Source: a bacterium | Lineage (GTDB): Bacteria > Bacillota > Bacilli > Lactobacillales > Streptococcaceae | Assembly: GCA_905221375.1 (NCBI GenBank) | Contig: CAJNCY010000012.1 | Span: 1-49,823 of the forward strand | Length of the DNA stretch: 49,823 bases | Direction of reading: 5' to 3' | Shown here: positions 40,191-47,527 of the stretch, piece by piece | How the letters are laid out: every line of letters starts with the position of its first letter | Numbering within the stretch: position 1 is the stretch's first letter | Translations under genes and position numbers: made by a program | Notes under the pieces: generated by a model | The model's database searches: none | The model's input: the letters and a program-made list of their open reading frames with translations, nothing else | Told to the model about the DNA's origin: nothing

Positions 40191-40520
40191 ATGAAGCAAT
40201 CACTAAGAAAATATGTAGGAAAACGAATCCGCCTTTTAAGACTGAAAAAAGGTTTTACACAAGAACAAATTGAAGAACGAGCCGACCTTGGAACAAATTA
40301 TGTATATAAACTTGAACACTTAGAAACGAACATAACAATTAACACACTTGAAAAAGTTATGAATGCCCTTGAATGTGATATTTCATCTTTCTTTGATATT
40401 ACAAAAAAAGATGAAAATCCTGAGATTGTTGAATTAATTTCAAATATAAAAAATTTACCTGATAATAAACAAAAAGAAATAATTTCCGCATTTCATATGA
40501 TTCTAAATCAAGTTAAATAA
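40191..40520 (+). CDS. XRE-family transcriptional regulator of the IME
   Basis: The 109-residue protein has a helix-turn-helix at about 10-35 (RIRLLRLKKGFTQEQIEERA) and the LEHLETNITINTLEKVMNAL segment. A short acidic C-terminal helical tail follows. The ATG at 40191 has GTGAGG upstream; a GTG at 40179 belongs to that site. It is divergent from the SEC10/PgrA gene, whose promoter it probably controls. The ACAACTAT-type sites in the IME are candidates for its operator; that link is inferred. Confidence 0.9.
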   Translation: MKQSLRKYVGKRIRLLRLKKGFTQEQIEERADLGTNYVYKLEHLETNITINTLEKVMNALECDISSFFDITKKDENPEIVELISNIKNLPDNKQKEIISAFHMILNQVK

Positions 40521-40580
40521 TATTTTAATTAATTTCAAAGCGCTATAATTGATAACATAGCAACCCTATTAAACAACATA

Positions 40581-40617
40581 AACAACCGCTAAGAAAATTC
40601 TTAACGGTTGTTTTTTT
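40581..40617 (+). terminator. Bidirectional terminator between convergent IME regulators
   Basis: AACAACCG / CGGTTGTT with inner TAAGAA/TTCTTA pairing and seven Ts. The stop codon of the converging gene (40616) lies in the T-run. Confidence 0.85.
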
Positions 40618-41692
40618 ACATATCTAATTTTTTCAAATCTGCTGCCATTTGTTCAGTAGCTATCATAGTTTCTTCTACTTTCTCTTCTGATTCTCTAAAA
40701 TATTCTTCATCAAATTTTACAAAATCAAATCCATATTTGAATAAATTTTTGTTATTCTTTCGATATCCTAAGCGTTCATCTTGTCTTTTCTGAATCTTAT
40801 CTAAACCACTGACAAATTTTGAAACTTGTTCAAGTATCATTCTTTGTTCTTCATCCAAATAATGTTCTAATACTTGCCCCTTTTCTAGTACTACTTCATT
40901 CAAGGATTTCTTTTGTATAATACTTGTTCTATATTCTCTATAATCAGCATTCAAAAATAAATTTGAATGCTGATAAACCTGAATTCCTAAAGAATCTTCT
41001 GTTTTCTTGTTATCAAAAATAACTTCTTTATACACTCGCTCCGCAAAATCAATTATTCTATTATCTAATTTTTTCAAATAATATTTTTTTTCAATAAAGA
41101 ATTCTTTAAATACTCTATAAAATTTTTCTTCTACTTCTTTTTGATAAAGTCTTGAAATAACTTTAAATAAATTCTTATCAAAAATATCAAATGCAACAAT
41201 ACCATCAGATAAGTCTGCTTCGATTTCTTTTTTAGCTAATTCACTTGAAAACAAGACAGACTCTTTCAAAACTTCGAGCATATTTGATTTCAATTGTTGC
41301 TCTCTAATTGTTTTAAAATCAGAAGCGTTAATAGATTCAAAAACAATTAAATAAAAGATTGAAGGGAGCAATTTCTTCCAGTCTTCTTCATTACCCCACA
41401 GCAATTCAGAAATACTTAAATTCATATTCTTAGAAAGCAACTCTAAAACATTTTCAGAGAGATGACTTCGACCATCTTTCATTAATCGACTCATTTTTTG
41501 CTTAGCTGTCTCTTTGTTTCCTCCATAGTATGCAAACATATCAGATACTTTTCCAATTCTTTCATCATGTAGAAACATATACCAATAATATTTTTTTCCT
41601 TGCTGTAACTGTTCAGCTTTAAAATTTTTGATTTTTTCAGGTACTGCATCAATCGTTGAACGATTTATAAACTCTACTGTGTTTTTAAACAT
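40616..41692 (-). CDS. Regulator-like protein of the IME, unknown family
   Basis: I do not recognise this 358-residue protein. Residues about 45-105 (KVSDMFAYYGGNKETAKQKM ... LSENVLELLSKNMNLSISELLWG) read like a degenerate XRE-type helix-turn-helix. The remaining 250 residues are a helical, Lys/Glu-rich, cysteine-free domain without catalytic motifs that I can name. It is divergent from the transfer genes, where ICE and IME repressors usually lie. It has its own consensus promoter (TTGCAA-17-TATACT). It is likely a regulator of element excision or transfer; a defence protein is also possible. Confidence 0.7.
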   Translation of the reverse strand: MFKNTVEFINRSTIDAVPEKIKNFKAEQLQQGKKYYWYMFLHDERIGKVSDMFAYYGGNKETAKQKMSRLMKDGRSHLSENVLELLSKNMNLSISELLWGNEEDWKKLLPSIFYLIVFESINASDFKTIREQQLKSNMLEVLKESVLFSSELAKKEIEADLSDGIVAFDIFDKNLFKVISRLYQKEVEEKFYRVFKEFFIEKKYYLKKLDNRIIDFAERVYKEVIFDNKKTEDSLGIQVYQHSNLFLNADYREYRTSIIQKKSLNEVVLEKGQVLEHYLDEEQRMILEQVSKFVSGLDKIQKRQDERLGYRKNNKNLFKYGFDFVKFDEEYFRESEEKVEETMIATEQMAADLKKLDM

Positions 41693-41725
41693 TTAATGTC
41701 CTACTTTCTATAAGTTTATATTTAG

Positions 41726-41754
41726 AGTATAACACAATAGATTGTACGTTGCAA
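41726..41754 (-). promoter_or_regulatory. Promoter of the 358-residue regulator-like gene
   Basis: Minus strand TTGCAA (41749-41754), 17-base spacer, TATACT (41726-41731), about 35 bases before the start at 41692. Confidence 0.75.
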
Positions 41755-41787
41755 CCGATTTTATAATTTATTTTCAAAACTTTATTG

Positions 41788-42105
41788 TACAACTATTTCT
41801 TCCTTTATATATACTAGTTTTATATTACATAATTATTTTAGTTGTATCATAGTTCTTTGAATGTCCTTCTGTTTTATTTCAATTAAATACAATTATATTT
41901 TTGATATACTTATCTTGTGAATGATGAATCACTTAATTTCATTTCATGTCACATGATTAAAATAGTTGTATGAGAATATTTTTAAATGTCTGTTTTTTCT
42001 CTCAATCGACAGTCAATCTTAATCATGATACACTTAAAATGTAAATAAAGAAGGTTCAAATATTTACAAGAAAGCTTTAAAAGAAAGAACTAGCTTCAAG
42101 CTAGT
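41788..42105 (+). promoter_or_regulatory. Control region of the IME transfer genes
   Basis: This 426-bp gene-free stretch (41693-42118) is very AT-rich. It contains TACAACTA (41788-41795), TAGTTGTA (41839-41846) and TAGTTGTA (41963-41970), half-sites like the palindrome in the SEC10/PgrA leader. A rightward promoter follows: TCGACA (42006-42011), 17-base spacer, extended -10 TGATACACT (42029-42034). A hairpin, ACTAGC / GCTAGT (42089-42105), lies just before the first transfer gene. Confidence 0.6.
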
Positions 42106-42118
42106 AAAGGTAAAACTA

Positions 42119-42535
42119 ATGGAAAAATTATTGCAAACAGGCTTATTTGGAAGCAATTCAAAACAATCAGGCGATTCAATTGTAAACGACCGTCGTACTG
42201 CCCCAGCTCTTACTAATATTTCAACTTGCGTTGCAGTTAGTGTTACAGAGCCAAAACCATTTTTCCCAATAATCGGTTTTGAGAAAAATAGTAATGGTAA
42301 AAACGCCCCAGTCTTTTCTGACAAATCAATTGGTTATGAGGTATTTTTATCAATGCCTAAAGACGATGGTTCTGTTAAACTGATTAGTCTTGTTGTTCCA
42401 AGTTTGGAGATTGCGAATAAGATTCAGTTTAGACATCTGTATCAGTTAGTCAATCCAAGAGGAAATAACAAGTATAAAAGTTATGATGTTATAGAAGTTT
42501 GGGCTGAAGATGTCAAAGAAGTTAGTTTAAAGTAA
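42119..42535 (+). CDS. DUF961-like protein, first transfer-module gene
   Basis: The product has 138 residues: a low-complexity N-terminus, then a beta-rich domain ending FRHLYQLVNPRGNNKYKSYDVIEVWAEDV. The end resembles the DUF961 (Orf22/Orf23 of Tn916) pattern VKLVNP...A.DI, and the position ahead of the coupling protein agrees. The family match is weak by eye. In ICEBs1 the relatives are helicase-processivity factors that help unwind element DNA. AAAGG lies before the ATG. Confidence 0.7.
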   Translation: MEKLLQTGLFGSNSKQSGDSIVNDRRTAPALTNISTCVAVSVTEPKPFFPIIGFEKNSNGKNAPVFSDKSIGYEVFLSMPKDDGSVKLISLVVPSLEIANKIQFRHLYQLVNPRGNNKYKSYDVIEVWAEDVKEVSLK

Positions 42536-42548
42536 AGAGGAAATAGAT

Positions 42549-42788
42549 ATGAAAGAAATTTTTAAAGAATTAGATGACTTATCAGCTTTAGACTTGCCCA
42601 TCGAACTTAGAAAGATTTTAGCAACATACATGCGTTCTGAAGTTCAAGGACGAGTTTCATCTTTTATTAACTTGAGTTTGGTTTACTCAGATGGACGTTA
42701 CACTGATTTTATTCGCTCGTATATGTATTTGGAATTCAAGCGCCGCAACATGTTAAATGAAATGAAAGAGATATGTAGGTATTTATGA
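42549..42788 (+). CDS. Small hypothetical protein of the IME transfer module
   Basis: The 79-residue protein is helical and charged (FKELDDLSALDLPIELRKIL), without membrane segments. AGAGGAAAT gives a good ribosome site, and its last 4 bases overlap the coupling-protein start, so it is translationally coupled to it. No family was recognised. Confidence 0.8.
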   Translation: MKEIFKELDDLSALDLPIELRKILATYMRSEVQGRVSSFINLSLVYSDGRYTDFIRSYMYLEFKRRNMLNEMKEICRYL

Positions 42789-44194
42789 TTAGGTACAGGT
42801 TAAATGAAAATACAGGTCATTTAAGTCCAGCTTTTCCAGACATTGTAACTCTACTCCAATTTTTTGGAGTTGGGTTACTATCTTTTGGGATTGTTGTTAG
42901 GTGGTTAGTATTTAAAGGAATAAGTATTGGTATTTTTAAATTTGGATTTGTTTTTGAAGTAATTGGCATAGCTGCCTTGCTCTTGGTTAATCTTGGCTCA
43001 TTGCTTCGATTTATTTTAAAGATATCAAAAATTGGGTCTATATCTTTATACTATCAGCTAAGGTTGATAGAACGACAAACACATCAGGCGTTGTTAGATT
43101 CAGCAACAGCGAATCGTAAGGTTGGTAGCAAATTTATCGATGTTAGTAAAGCGCATGCCGACTTCTTGAAGTCGAGCAGGCGCATATCGGTTAAAATCAA
43201 AAAATTAGCTGATCAAACTACTGACGATTTAGAAAAGTTTGCGGAAATGTTATCAGCGTGCTTAGTGGGTAAAAATCGTTCTTTAATTGTTTTAGATTAT
43301 TGGTTAAGTGAAGATAATACAGAATTCATTTATTTATTAGATGATATTGTAGAAGCAAAAGCAAGGCAGCTCAAACCAAAGAAGATAAAAGAATTAAAAC
43401 CAGATAATGATTTTGAAATAACAGTTGAAGAAGGTTTGACATTCTCATTGTTGAAGAATATACATGCTTTAATTATTGGTAACACGTCAAGTTCAAAGAC
43501 AACATTCTTAAAATCGTTACTTACTCAAGTTTTTATGTTTGATTCAGAAGTTGATTTAACAATCTTAGATGTTAAATCTGAGTTCAGTTCTTGGACTTTT
43601 CTTCAAAAAGGTGTGATTTTATCTGATAGTGATGAAATTTTAGCGTATTTTGAAGAGTTATTAGAATTAGTTATGAAACGTGAAAAAGAAATTGCGAAAT
43701 TGTCAGCACGGGACGACATTACTGGAGCAACTTTTGTTAACTTCGGCAAGGAGATGAAAATGAAGTTGTGTGTTATCGAAGAGTATTCTGCGATGCTATC
43801 AAGTATAACGGATACTAAGATGAGAAAAAGGGTTCAAGATTTAGTCTTGTCTATTGTTTCACGTTCTCGTTCGAGTGGTGTCTATATCTGTATCTGTATG
43901 CAACAACCAAGGGCAGAGTTGCTCTCAACAGCAATACGAGATAATTTAGGTGTTCGTATTTGTTTATCAAATGGCGCTATAACAGATGAATTAGCTCGAA
44001 TGGTCTTTGGAGAAACTGACAATATTGATAATCATGCGCCCAGGTTTTCTGGGTATATCATGACTACTGATGGACAATTCAGTAAACCCAGAAAGTTCTG
44101 GAATATCAATCTACACGAACACGGTTTGGAAAAGATTAGTACATTTAAACGAGCGTTTTTATACGGTCAACGATTAAGAAAAAAGTGTAAATAA
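42785..44194 (+). CDS. TcpA/FtsK-like DNA coupling protein
   Basis: The 469-residue protein has two N-terminal membrane helices (about 23-41 and 48-78), then an FtsK/HerA-type ATPase. It should bring the relaxase-bound strand to a conjugation channel supplied by another element, like Orf21 of Tn916 or ConQ of ICEBs1. Walker B is LCVIEEYSAML (about 328-338) and RSRSSGVYICICMQQP follows, as in FtsK domains. The Walker A reads GNTSSSKTT (232-240) where GxTGSGKS is usual: K and T remain but both inner glycines are serine. The start overlaps the previous gene. Confidence 0.9.
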   Translation: MIRYRLNENTGHLSPAFPDIVTLLQFFGVGLLSFGIVVRWLVFKGISIGIFKFGFVFEVIGIAALLLVNLGSLLRFILKISKIGSISLYYQLRLIERQTHQALLDSATANRKVGSKFIDVSKAHADFLKSSRRISVKIKKLADQTTDDLEKFAEMLSACLVGKNRSLIVLDYWLSEDNTEFIYLLDDIVEAKARQLKPKKIKELKPDNDFEITVEEGLTFSLLKNIHALIIGNTSSSKTTFLKSLLTQVFMFDSEVDLTILDVKSEFSSWTFLQKGVILSDSDEILAYFEELLELVMKREKEIAKLSARDDITGATFVNFGKEMKMKLCVIEEYSAMLSSITDTKMRKRVQDLVLSIVSRSRSSGVYICICMQQPRAELLSTAIRDNLGVRICLSNGAITDELARMVFGETDNIDNHAPRFSGYIMTTDGQFSKPRKFWNINLHEHGLEKISTFKRAFLYGQRLRKKCK

Positions 44195-44290
44195 TGGGGT
44201 ACTGGCATTCATGGGGGTATAGTAATGACCCCCTTCCCACCGCCCCTTACGTATGGGGTCAACTATAAAATAATTAAAAAGGAGCTACTT
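44195..44290 (+). other. Candidate origin of transfer (oriT)
   Basis: The 100-bp gap between coupling protein and relaxase is the only G/C-rich stretch in the AT-rich element. It holds GGGGGT (44213-44218) / ACCCCC (44228-44233), and CCCC (44243-44246) / GGGG (44255-44258) around TACGTA. Tn916 and ICEBs1 keep their oriT in the equivalent place, and the ICEBs1 oriT also has an ACCCCCC/GGGGGGT inverted repeat. The nick site is not assigned. Confidence 0.7.
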
Positions 44291-44294
44291 TACT

Positions 44295-45425
44295 ATGATT
44301 CAATGTGATGTTGATGAAATTTCATTTGTTTTTTTGCCTGATTTCAATGAAATGATGTCTAATTATGAAGCATTTGCTTCAACTATCTGTTTAAAAATTG
44401 ATGAATTATTGGAATTAGAAAAGTACACGGTTAACTATAAGTTAAATGAAAAAGGATTTGCAGGTTACAATTACATTATCAATTTTGATGAATTTGAAAT
44501 TTTGTTATGTTTTAACACTGACAGCCCACGAATGGGAGTGCTTCTCAAATTCTCAGGTCAAGGTTTAAAACATTACATGAAACGAAGGGAAGAAGATAAT
44601 CAAAAAATCTCGTATCGTCAATTAGTTCAAAAATTTTTTGAATTAGAAAATTATTTTAGCGGTAGTTGTAGAGTTTCAAAAATTGATTTTGCGATTGATT
44701 TTATAGATGAAGGTTTGAAAGTGAATCAGATTCATCAGGAATTAAACAACTCAACAATAAAATCAAAATACATTGACAGTTTTACAAATAAAATTAAATT
44801 GAGAAAAAATCAGTCAAATATCAGTACGTTCAATACAAACAATAGAGTAGAAACAATTTACGTTGGTAGCAAAGCAAACAAAGGAAACTCTCTACTACTA
44901 CGAATCTATGATAAAAAACTGGAGCAGGAGAAAAAGAAAGGCATCTTTTATGATGAAGCATTAAAGTGTGATGATTGGGTGAGATTTGAAATGTCAATCA
45001 GACAAGCTTACGCTAATCAAACTGGTTTAGATATTTTAAAATGTAGAAATGATAAAGAATTATCGAGCCTAATTTTTCAACGATTTACGGACAAGTATTT
45101 ATTTTTCAAGAATGATGAATTATGGGATATTTCAAAGGTTATGCTGGAATACGTTTCGACTGATTTTGATTTATTGAGGTCAAAGCCAAGAAGAAAAAAT
45201 GATTTATTATCTACCTATATTTACTTATTGAAAAACAGCGGTTTAGAATCGTTTCTATACAAGATTGACAAAATTTACGGTAAAGAATCAATTCAGGAAT
45301 TTTTCCAGCATGTTTTGATTCATTTCAAAACAAAGTACAAACCCTCGCCAGACACAATTATTTTTCTAAATAATAAAAAAGATGAATTAAAGAAAGAAAA
45401 AGAGCCGTGGCGTGTATTCAAGTAA
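44295..45425 (+). CDS. MobT-type relaxase (Rep_trans/replication initiation factor family)
   Basis: The protein has 376 residues. Conserved segments of the Orf20/NicK type are visible: SKIDFAIDFIDEG (metal-binding acidic region), IYVGSKANKGNSLLLRIYDKKLEQ (containing the RIYDK motif) and DDWVRFEMSIRQ. It nicks at oriT and stays attached to the transferred strand; relatives also start rolling-circle replication of the excised circle. AAGGAG precedes the ATG. It is intact at the family's usual length. Xis follows by 20 bp. Confidence 0.92.
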   Translation: MIQCDVDEISFVFLPDFNEMMSNYEAFASTICLKIDELLELEKYTVNYKLNEKGFAGYNYIINFDEFEILLCFNTDSPRMGVLLKFSGQGLKHYMKRREEDNQKISYRQLVQKFFELENYFSGSCRVSKIDFAIDFIDEGLKVNQIHQELNNSTIKSKYIDSFTNKIKLRKNQSNISTFNTNNRVETIYVGSKANKGNSLLLRIYDKKLEQEKKKGIFYDEALKCDDWVRFEMSIRQAYANQTGLDILKCRNDKELSSLIFQRFTDKYLFFKNDELWDISKVMLEYVSTDFDLLRSKPRRKNDLLSTYIYLLKNSGLESFLYKIDKIYGKESIQEFFQHVLIHFKTKYKPSPDTIIFLNNKKDELKKEKEPWRVFK

Positions 45426-45445
45426 GAGAACGAAAGGAAAATTAG

Positions 45446-45700
45446 ATGACAGATATGACGAAATTAAACCAAATTGAGGAGCTACTAAATACGCTCATTG
45501 TTATCATTCAACAAGAATTACAAAGTAATAGTTCTCATGGGATAGTCACACAGAAAGAACTATTGAAAATTTTACAGATTTCTCCTAACACGTTGAAATC
45601 ATGGGAAAATAAAGGATTAAAACGACTTGAACCTCCCATTGAAAGAACGCGTACAATTTATTATAAATTGAAAGATGTCATTGATTTTTTGACTATTTAA
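45446..45700 (+). CDS. xis: Excisionase-like (MerR/Xis winged-helix) protein
   Basis: The 84-residue protein has a helix-turn-helix in QKELLKILQISPNTLKSWEN (about 36-55), then a wing and IYYKLKDVIDFL, the usual end of Tn916-Xis-like DNA-binding proteins. AAGGAAA precedes the ATG. The position between relaxase and integrase, and its size, support an excisionase directing Int towards excision. Confidence 0.85.
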   Translation: MTDMTKLNQIEELLNTLIVIIQQELQSNSSHGIVTQKELLKILQISPNTLKSWENKGLKRLEPPIERTRTIYYKLKDVIDFLTI

Positions 45701-45711
45701 CTTCAAAATGT

Positions 45712-45762
45712 GCTAGAATAGAATTATCAAACAAAGAATGTGAGGGTTCTATTCTAGCCTTT
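45712..45762 (+). terminator. Hairpin between xis and int (terminator or attenuator)
   Basis: A 12-bp perfect inverted repeat, GCTAGAATAGAA (45712-45723) / TTCTATTCTAGC (45747-45758), is followed by CTTTT. It would separate int expression from the transfer operon. Confidence 0.75.
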
Positions 45763-45786
45763 TAATTGTCCGAAAAAAGAGGCTAT

Positions 45787-47052
45787 ATGAGTAAAGAAAT
45801 CATTCAACACAACAATAAAAAGATTACAAAGATCACAAAACAAAATGGCGAAATCAGTTATTCACTTAAAGGTGTTTACATTGGAACTGATGTAAAGACT
45901 GGTAAACGAATCACTAAAACGATTACTGCTAAAACATTGAAATCTTTAGATAGAAAAATTATTGAAGCTAAAATCGAGTTTGAAAAAGCTGGCTCTACCC
46001 TGAAAGAAACTATCCAAATTGATAACTTTGAAGGTCTAGCTGAGGTATGGTTTAGCAACTTCAAAACTTGGGTATCTTCACAAAATACCCTCAACCGAGT
46101 TAGGGGGTATCTTGATACCTATATCATTCCTCATTTTGGAGACTACAAACCTGAGCAGATTGAGCCTGCTGATGTTCAACTTTGGGTCAACAAACTAGCT
46201 AAAAAAGCTAAGAAAGCAATTGATTCTGGCGTAAAACGTGCTCCAAAAGGTAGTGCAAAAGATTTTGGAGCCATGGCTCACAAGGTTAGTGATATTTTCG
46301 ATTTTGGTATTACAAACTGTGGGCTGACCACTAATCCAGCCAAATCAATCAAGATTCCACCTAAACCAAAAGCAAACAAAGAGCGCATTATGGTACTCCA
46401 TGATGATGACCTGAAACATTGGTTATCTTACCTTGAAACCTTGCCCAATACCAGAGCCAATAGACGTTTTAAGGTCATTTGTAACACGCTATTAGCATCT
46501 GCATTGCGAATAAATGAGTTATTGGCATTAGAAATTACTGACCTTGATTTTGAAACTAATGAAATTATTGTCAGTAAAACATTAATGTGGAAAAGTGCAA
46601 ATAACAAACTAGGTATCAAAGGGGAAATGGTTTGTAAGAAAACTCCTAAAACGGATTCTGGAAATCGTAGAGTTGCTGTCCCACTTTCAGTTATAGAAAA
46701 CCTTAAAAAGTTTCACGAAGAAATGACTGGCTATTTTGAAAAACATGGTCTACCAAAATCAAAACTCATCTTTCCAACAATTTATGGTAATTATATGTGT
46801 GATAGAAACGAACGTGCAACCCTTAAAAAGCGATTATCGGCTCTTGGTTTACCTGACTATGGTTTCCACCTCTTCCGACATACACACGCTTCCATGATGT
46901 TAAATGCTGGTATGAACTGGAAAGAGCTACAACATAGAATGGGACACAAGTCCATATCAACAACTATGGATACCTATGCTGAATTAGCTCCTAAAAAGAA
47001 GTTTGAAGCAGTGGATATTTTCCTAAATAAAATGGAAGAGCTGGCAAGTTGA
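45787..47052 (+). CDS. int: Tyrosine recombinase (integrase) of the IME
   Basis: The protein has 421 residues. The N-terminal arm-binding domain (about 10-55, SLKGVYIGTDVKTGKRITKT) is of the Tn916 Int type, followed by a SAM-like core-binding domain and the catalytic domain. Catalytic residues: Arg241 (SALRINELLAL), H361-x-x-R364 (HLFRH), His387 (GHKS) and nucleophile Tyr397 (MDTYAEL). The ATG at 45787 has AGAGG at 4 bases; a TTG at 45766 is less likely. It ends 95 bp before the attR core, the usual arrangement, and targets the rpmG 3' end. Confidence 0.96.
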   Translation: MSKEIIQHNNKKITKITKQNGEISYSLKGVYIGTDVKTGKRITKTITAKTLKSLDRKIIEAKIEFEKAGSTLKETIQIDNFEGLAEVWFSNFKTWVSSQNTLNRVRGYLDTYIIPHFGDYKPEQIEPADVQLWVNKLAKKAKKAIDSGVKRAPKGSAKDFGAMAHKVSDIFDFGITNCGLTTNPAKSIKIPPKPKANKERIMVLHDDDLKHWLSYLETLPNTRANRRFKVICNTLLASALRINELLALEITDLDFETNEIIVSKTLMWKSANNKLGIKGEMVCKKTPKTDSGNRRVAVPLSVIENLKKFHEEMTGYFEKHGLPKSKLIFPTIYGNYMCDRNERATLKKRLSALGLPDYGFHLFRHTHASMMLNAGMNWKELQHRMGHKSISTTMDTYAELAPKKKFEAVDIFLNKMEELAS

Positions 47053-47057
47053 CTTCA

Positions 47058-47080
47058 TCACTACCTTTATTACTACCTTT
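47058..47080 (+). repeat. Paired putative integrase arm-binding sites, right end
   Basis: TCACTACCTTT then TTACTACCTTT, 12 bp apart, between the int stop and the attR core. It matches the left-end pair at 37118-37140. Confidence 0.6.
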
Positions 47081-47147
47081 AAACTTAAAAACTCTACAAT
47101 CCTTGATAACATAAGGGATATAGGTCAATTATTTAACCCTTACAGAG

Positions 47148-47181
47148 GTGAAATAGGGATTCACTACACGTCAATAGACGT
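47148..47181 (+). repeat. attR core
   Basis: Exact 34-bp copy of attL (37015-37048). Left of it the rpmG-like TTACAGAGGTG is the element-derived copy of the gene's last codons, differing by one base. Confidence 0.9.
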
Positions 47182-47301
47182 AAAAAACCTTGATTTTAAG
47201 CGATTTTTGAAATTTCAAATTTCACTACATTGCAATAAAAATCAACCGAATCACTACATTTTTGACTACATTTTTTGTGAAATAAATTAGATGTTCGGAT
47301 A
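47182..47301 (+). repeat. Copy of the IME left-end sequence outside attR
   Basis: 47185-47257 repeats 37052-37124 without difference over more than 70 bp, and the similarity continues more weakly to about 47301. It includes a third pair of arm-like sites (TCACTACATT / TGACTACATT, 47251-47272, again 12 bp apart). This lies outside the IME and suggests the left end of a second, related element. Confidence 0.75.
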
Positions 47302-47306
47302 TATAA

Positions 47307-47343
47307 AAAACGCTCTAGTCATATTGTCTAGAGCGTTTTTTTA
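47307..47343 (+). terminator. Terminator right of attR
   Basis: AAAACGCTCTAG / CTAGAGCGTTTT, 12-bp perfect stem with seven Ts. It may be the original rpmFG terminator or that of a second element. The AT-rich stretch 47344-47472 holds nothing else that I can name. Confidence 0.88.
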
Positions 47344-47472
47344 GTTTAGCTCTAATAGTCGTATATATTTTAAGTTATATAGATTTTACTATTTCCTCGG
47401 TTTTTTAAAACAGTGAATTATAGTTTTTAAAAATAGTTAAGGCAAGATAATATAGTAGAAGAAATTTTAAGA

Positions 47473-47527
47473 TATAATTTTTTGTGATATAATTAATACT
47501 ATAGTAAATCATAGTGATTTTATAGTA
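47473..47527 (+). promoter_or_regulatory. Promoter and leader hairpin of the Abi gene
   Basis: Extended -10 TGATATAAT (TATAAT 47488-47493), with another TATAAT at 47473-47478. The leader directly downstream can fold as TACTATA (47497-47503) with TATAGTA (47521-47527) and inner AAATCA/TGATTT around a 3-base loop. This hairpin would start almost at the 5' end of the message and end at the first possible start codon. Confidence 0.55.

Larger units (their letters stand above)
37015..47181 (+). mobile_element. Integrative mobilizable element (IME) inserted in the 3' end of rpmG, about 10.1 kb
   Basis: The element is bounded by a 34-bp exact direct repeat (37015-37048 and 47148-47181). It contains, in order: SEC10/PgrA surface protein (minus), XRE regulator, a large regulator-like protein (minus), a DUF961-like protein, a small protein, a TcpA/FtsK coupling protein, an oriT-like region, MobT relaxase, excisionase-like protein and tyrosine integrase. 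The order coupling protein-oriT-relaxase and xis-int follows Tn916/ICEBs1. No VirB4-, VirB6- or VirB1-like gene is present, so it should be mobilised in trans. rpmG is a known integration site for streptococcal ICEs and IMEs. Its base composition is more AT-rich than the flanks. Confidence 0.9.

Noticed and set aside
37015..47181. Autonomous conjugative element (ICE)
   Set aside because: No VirB4 ATPase, channel or cell-wall hydrolase gene lies between the att sites, so it is called an IME.
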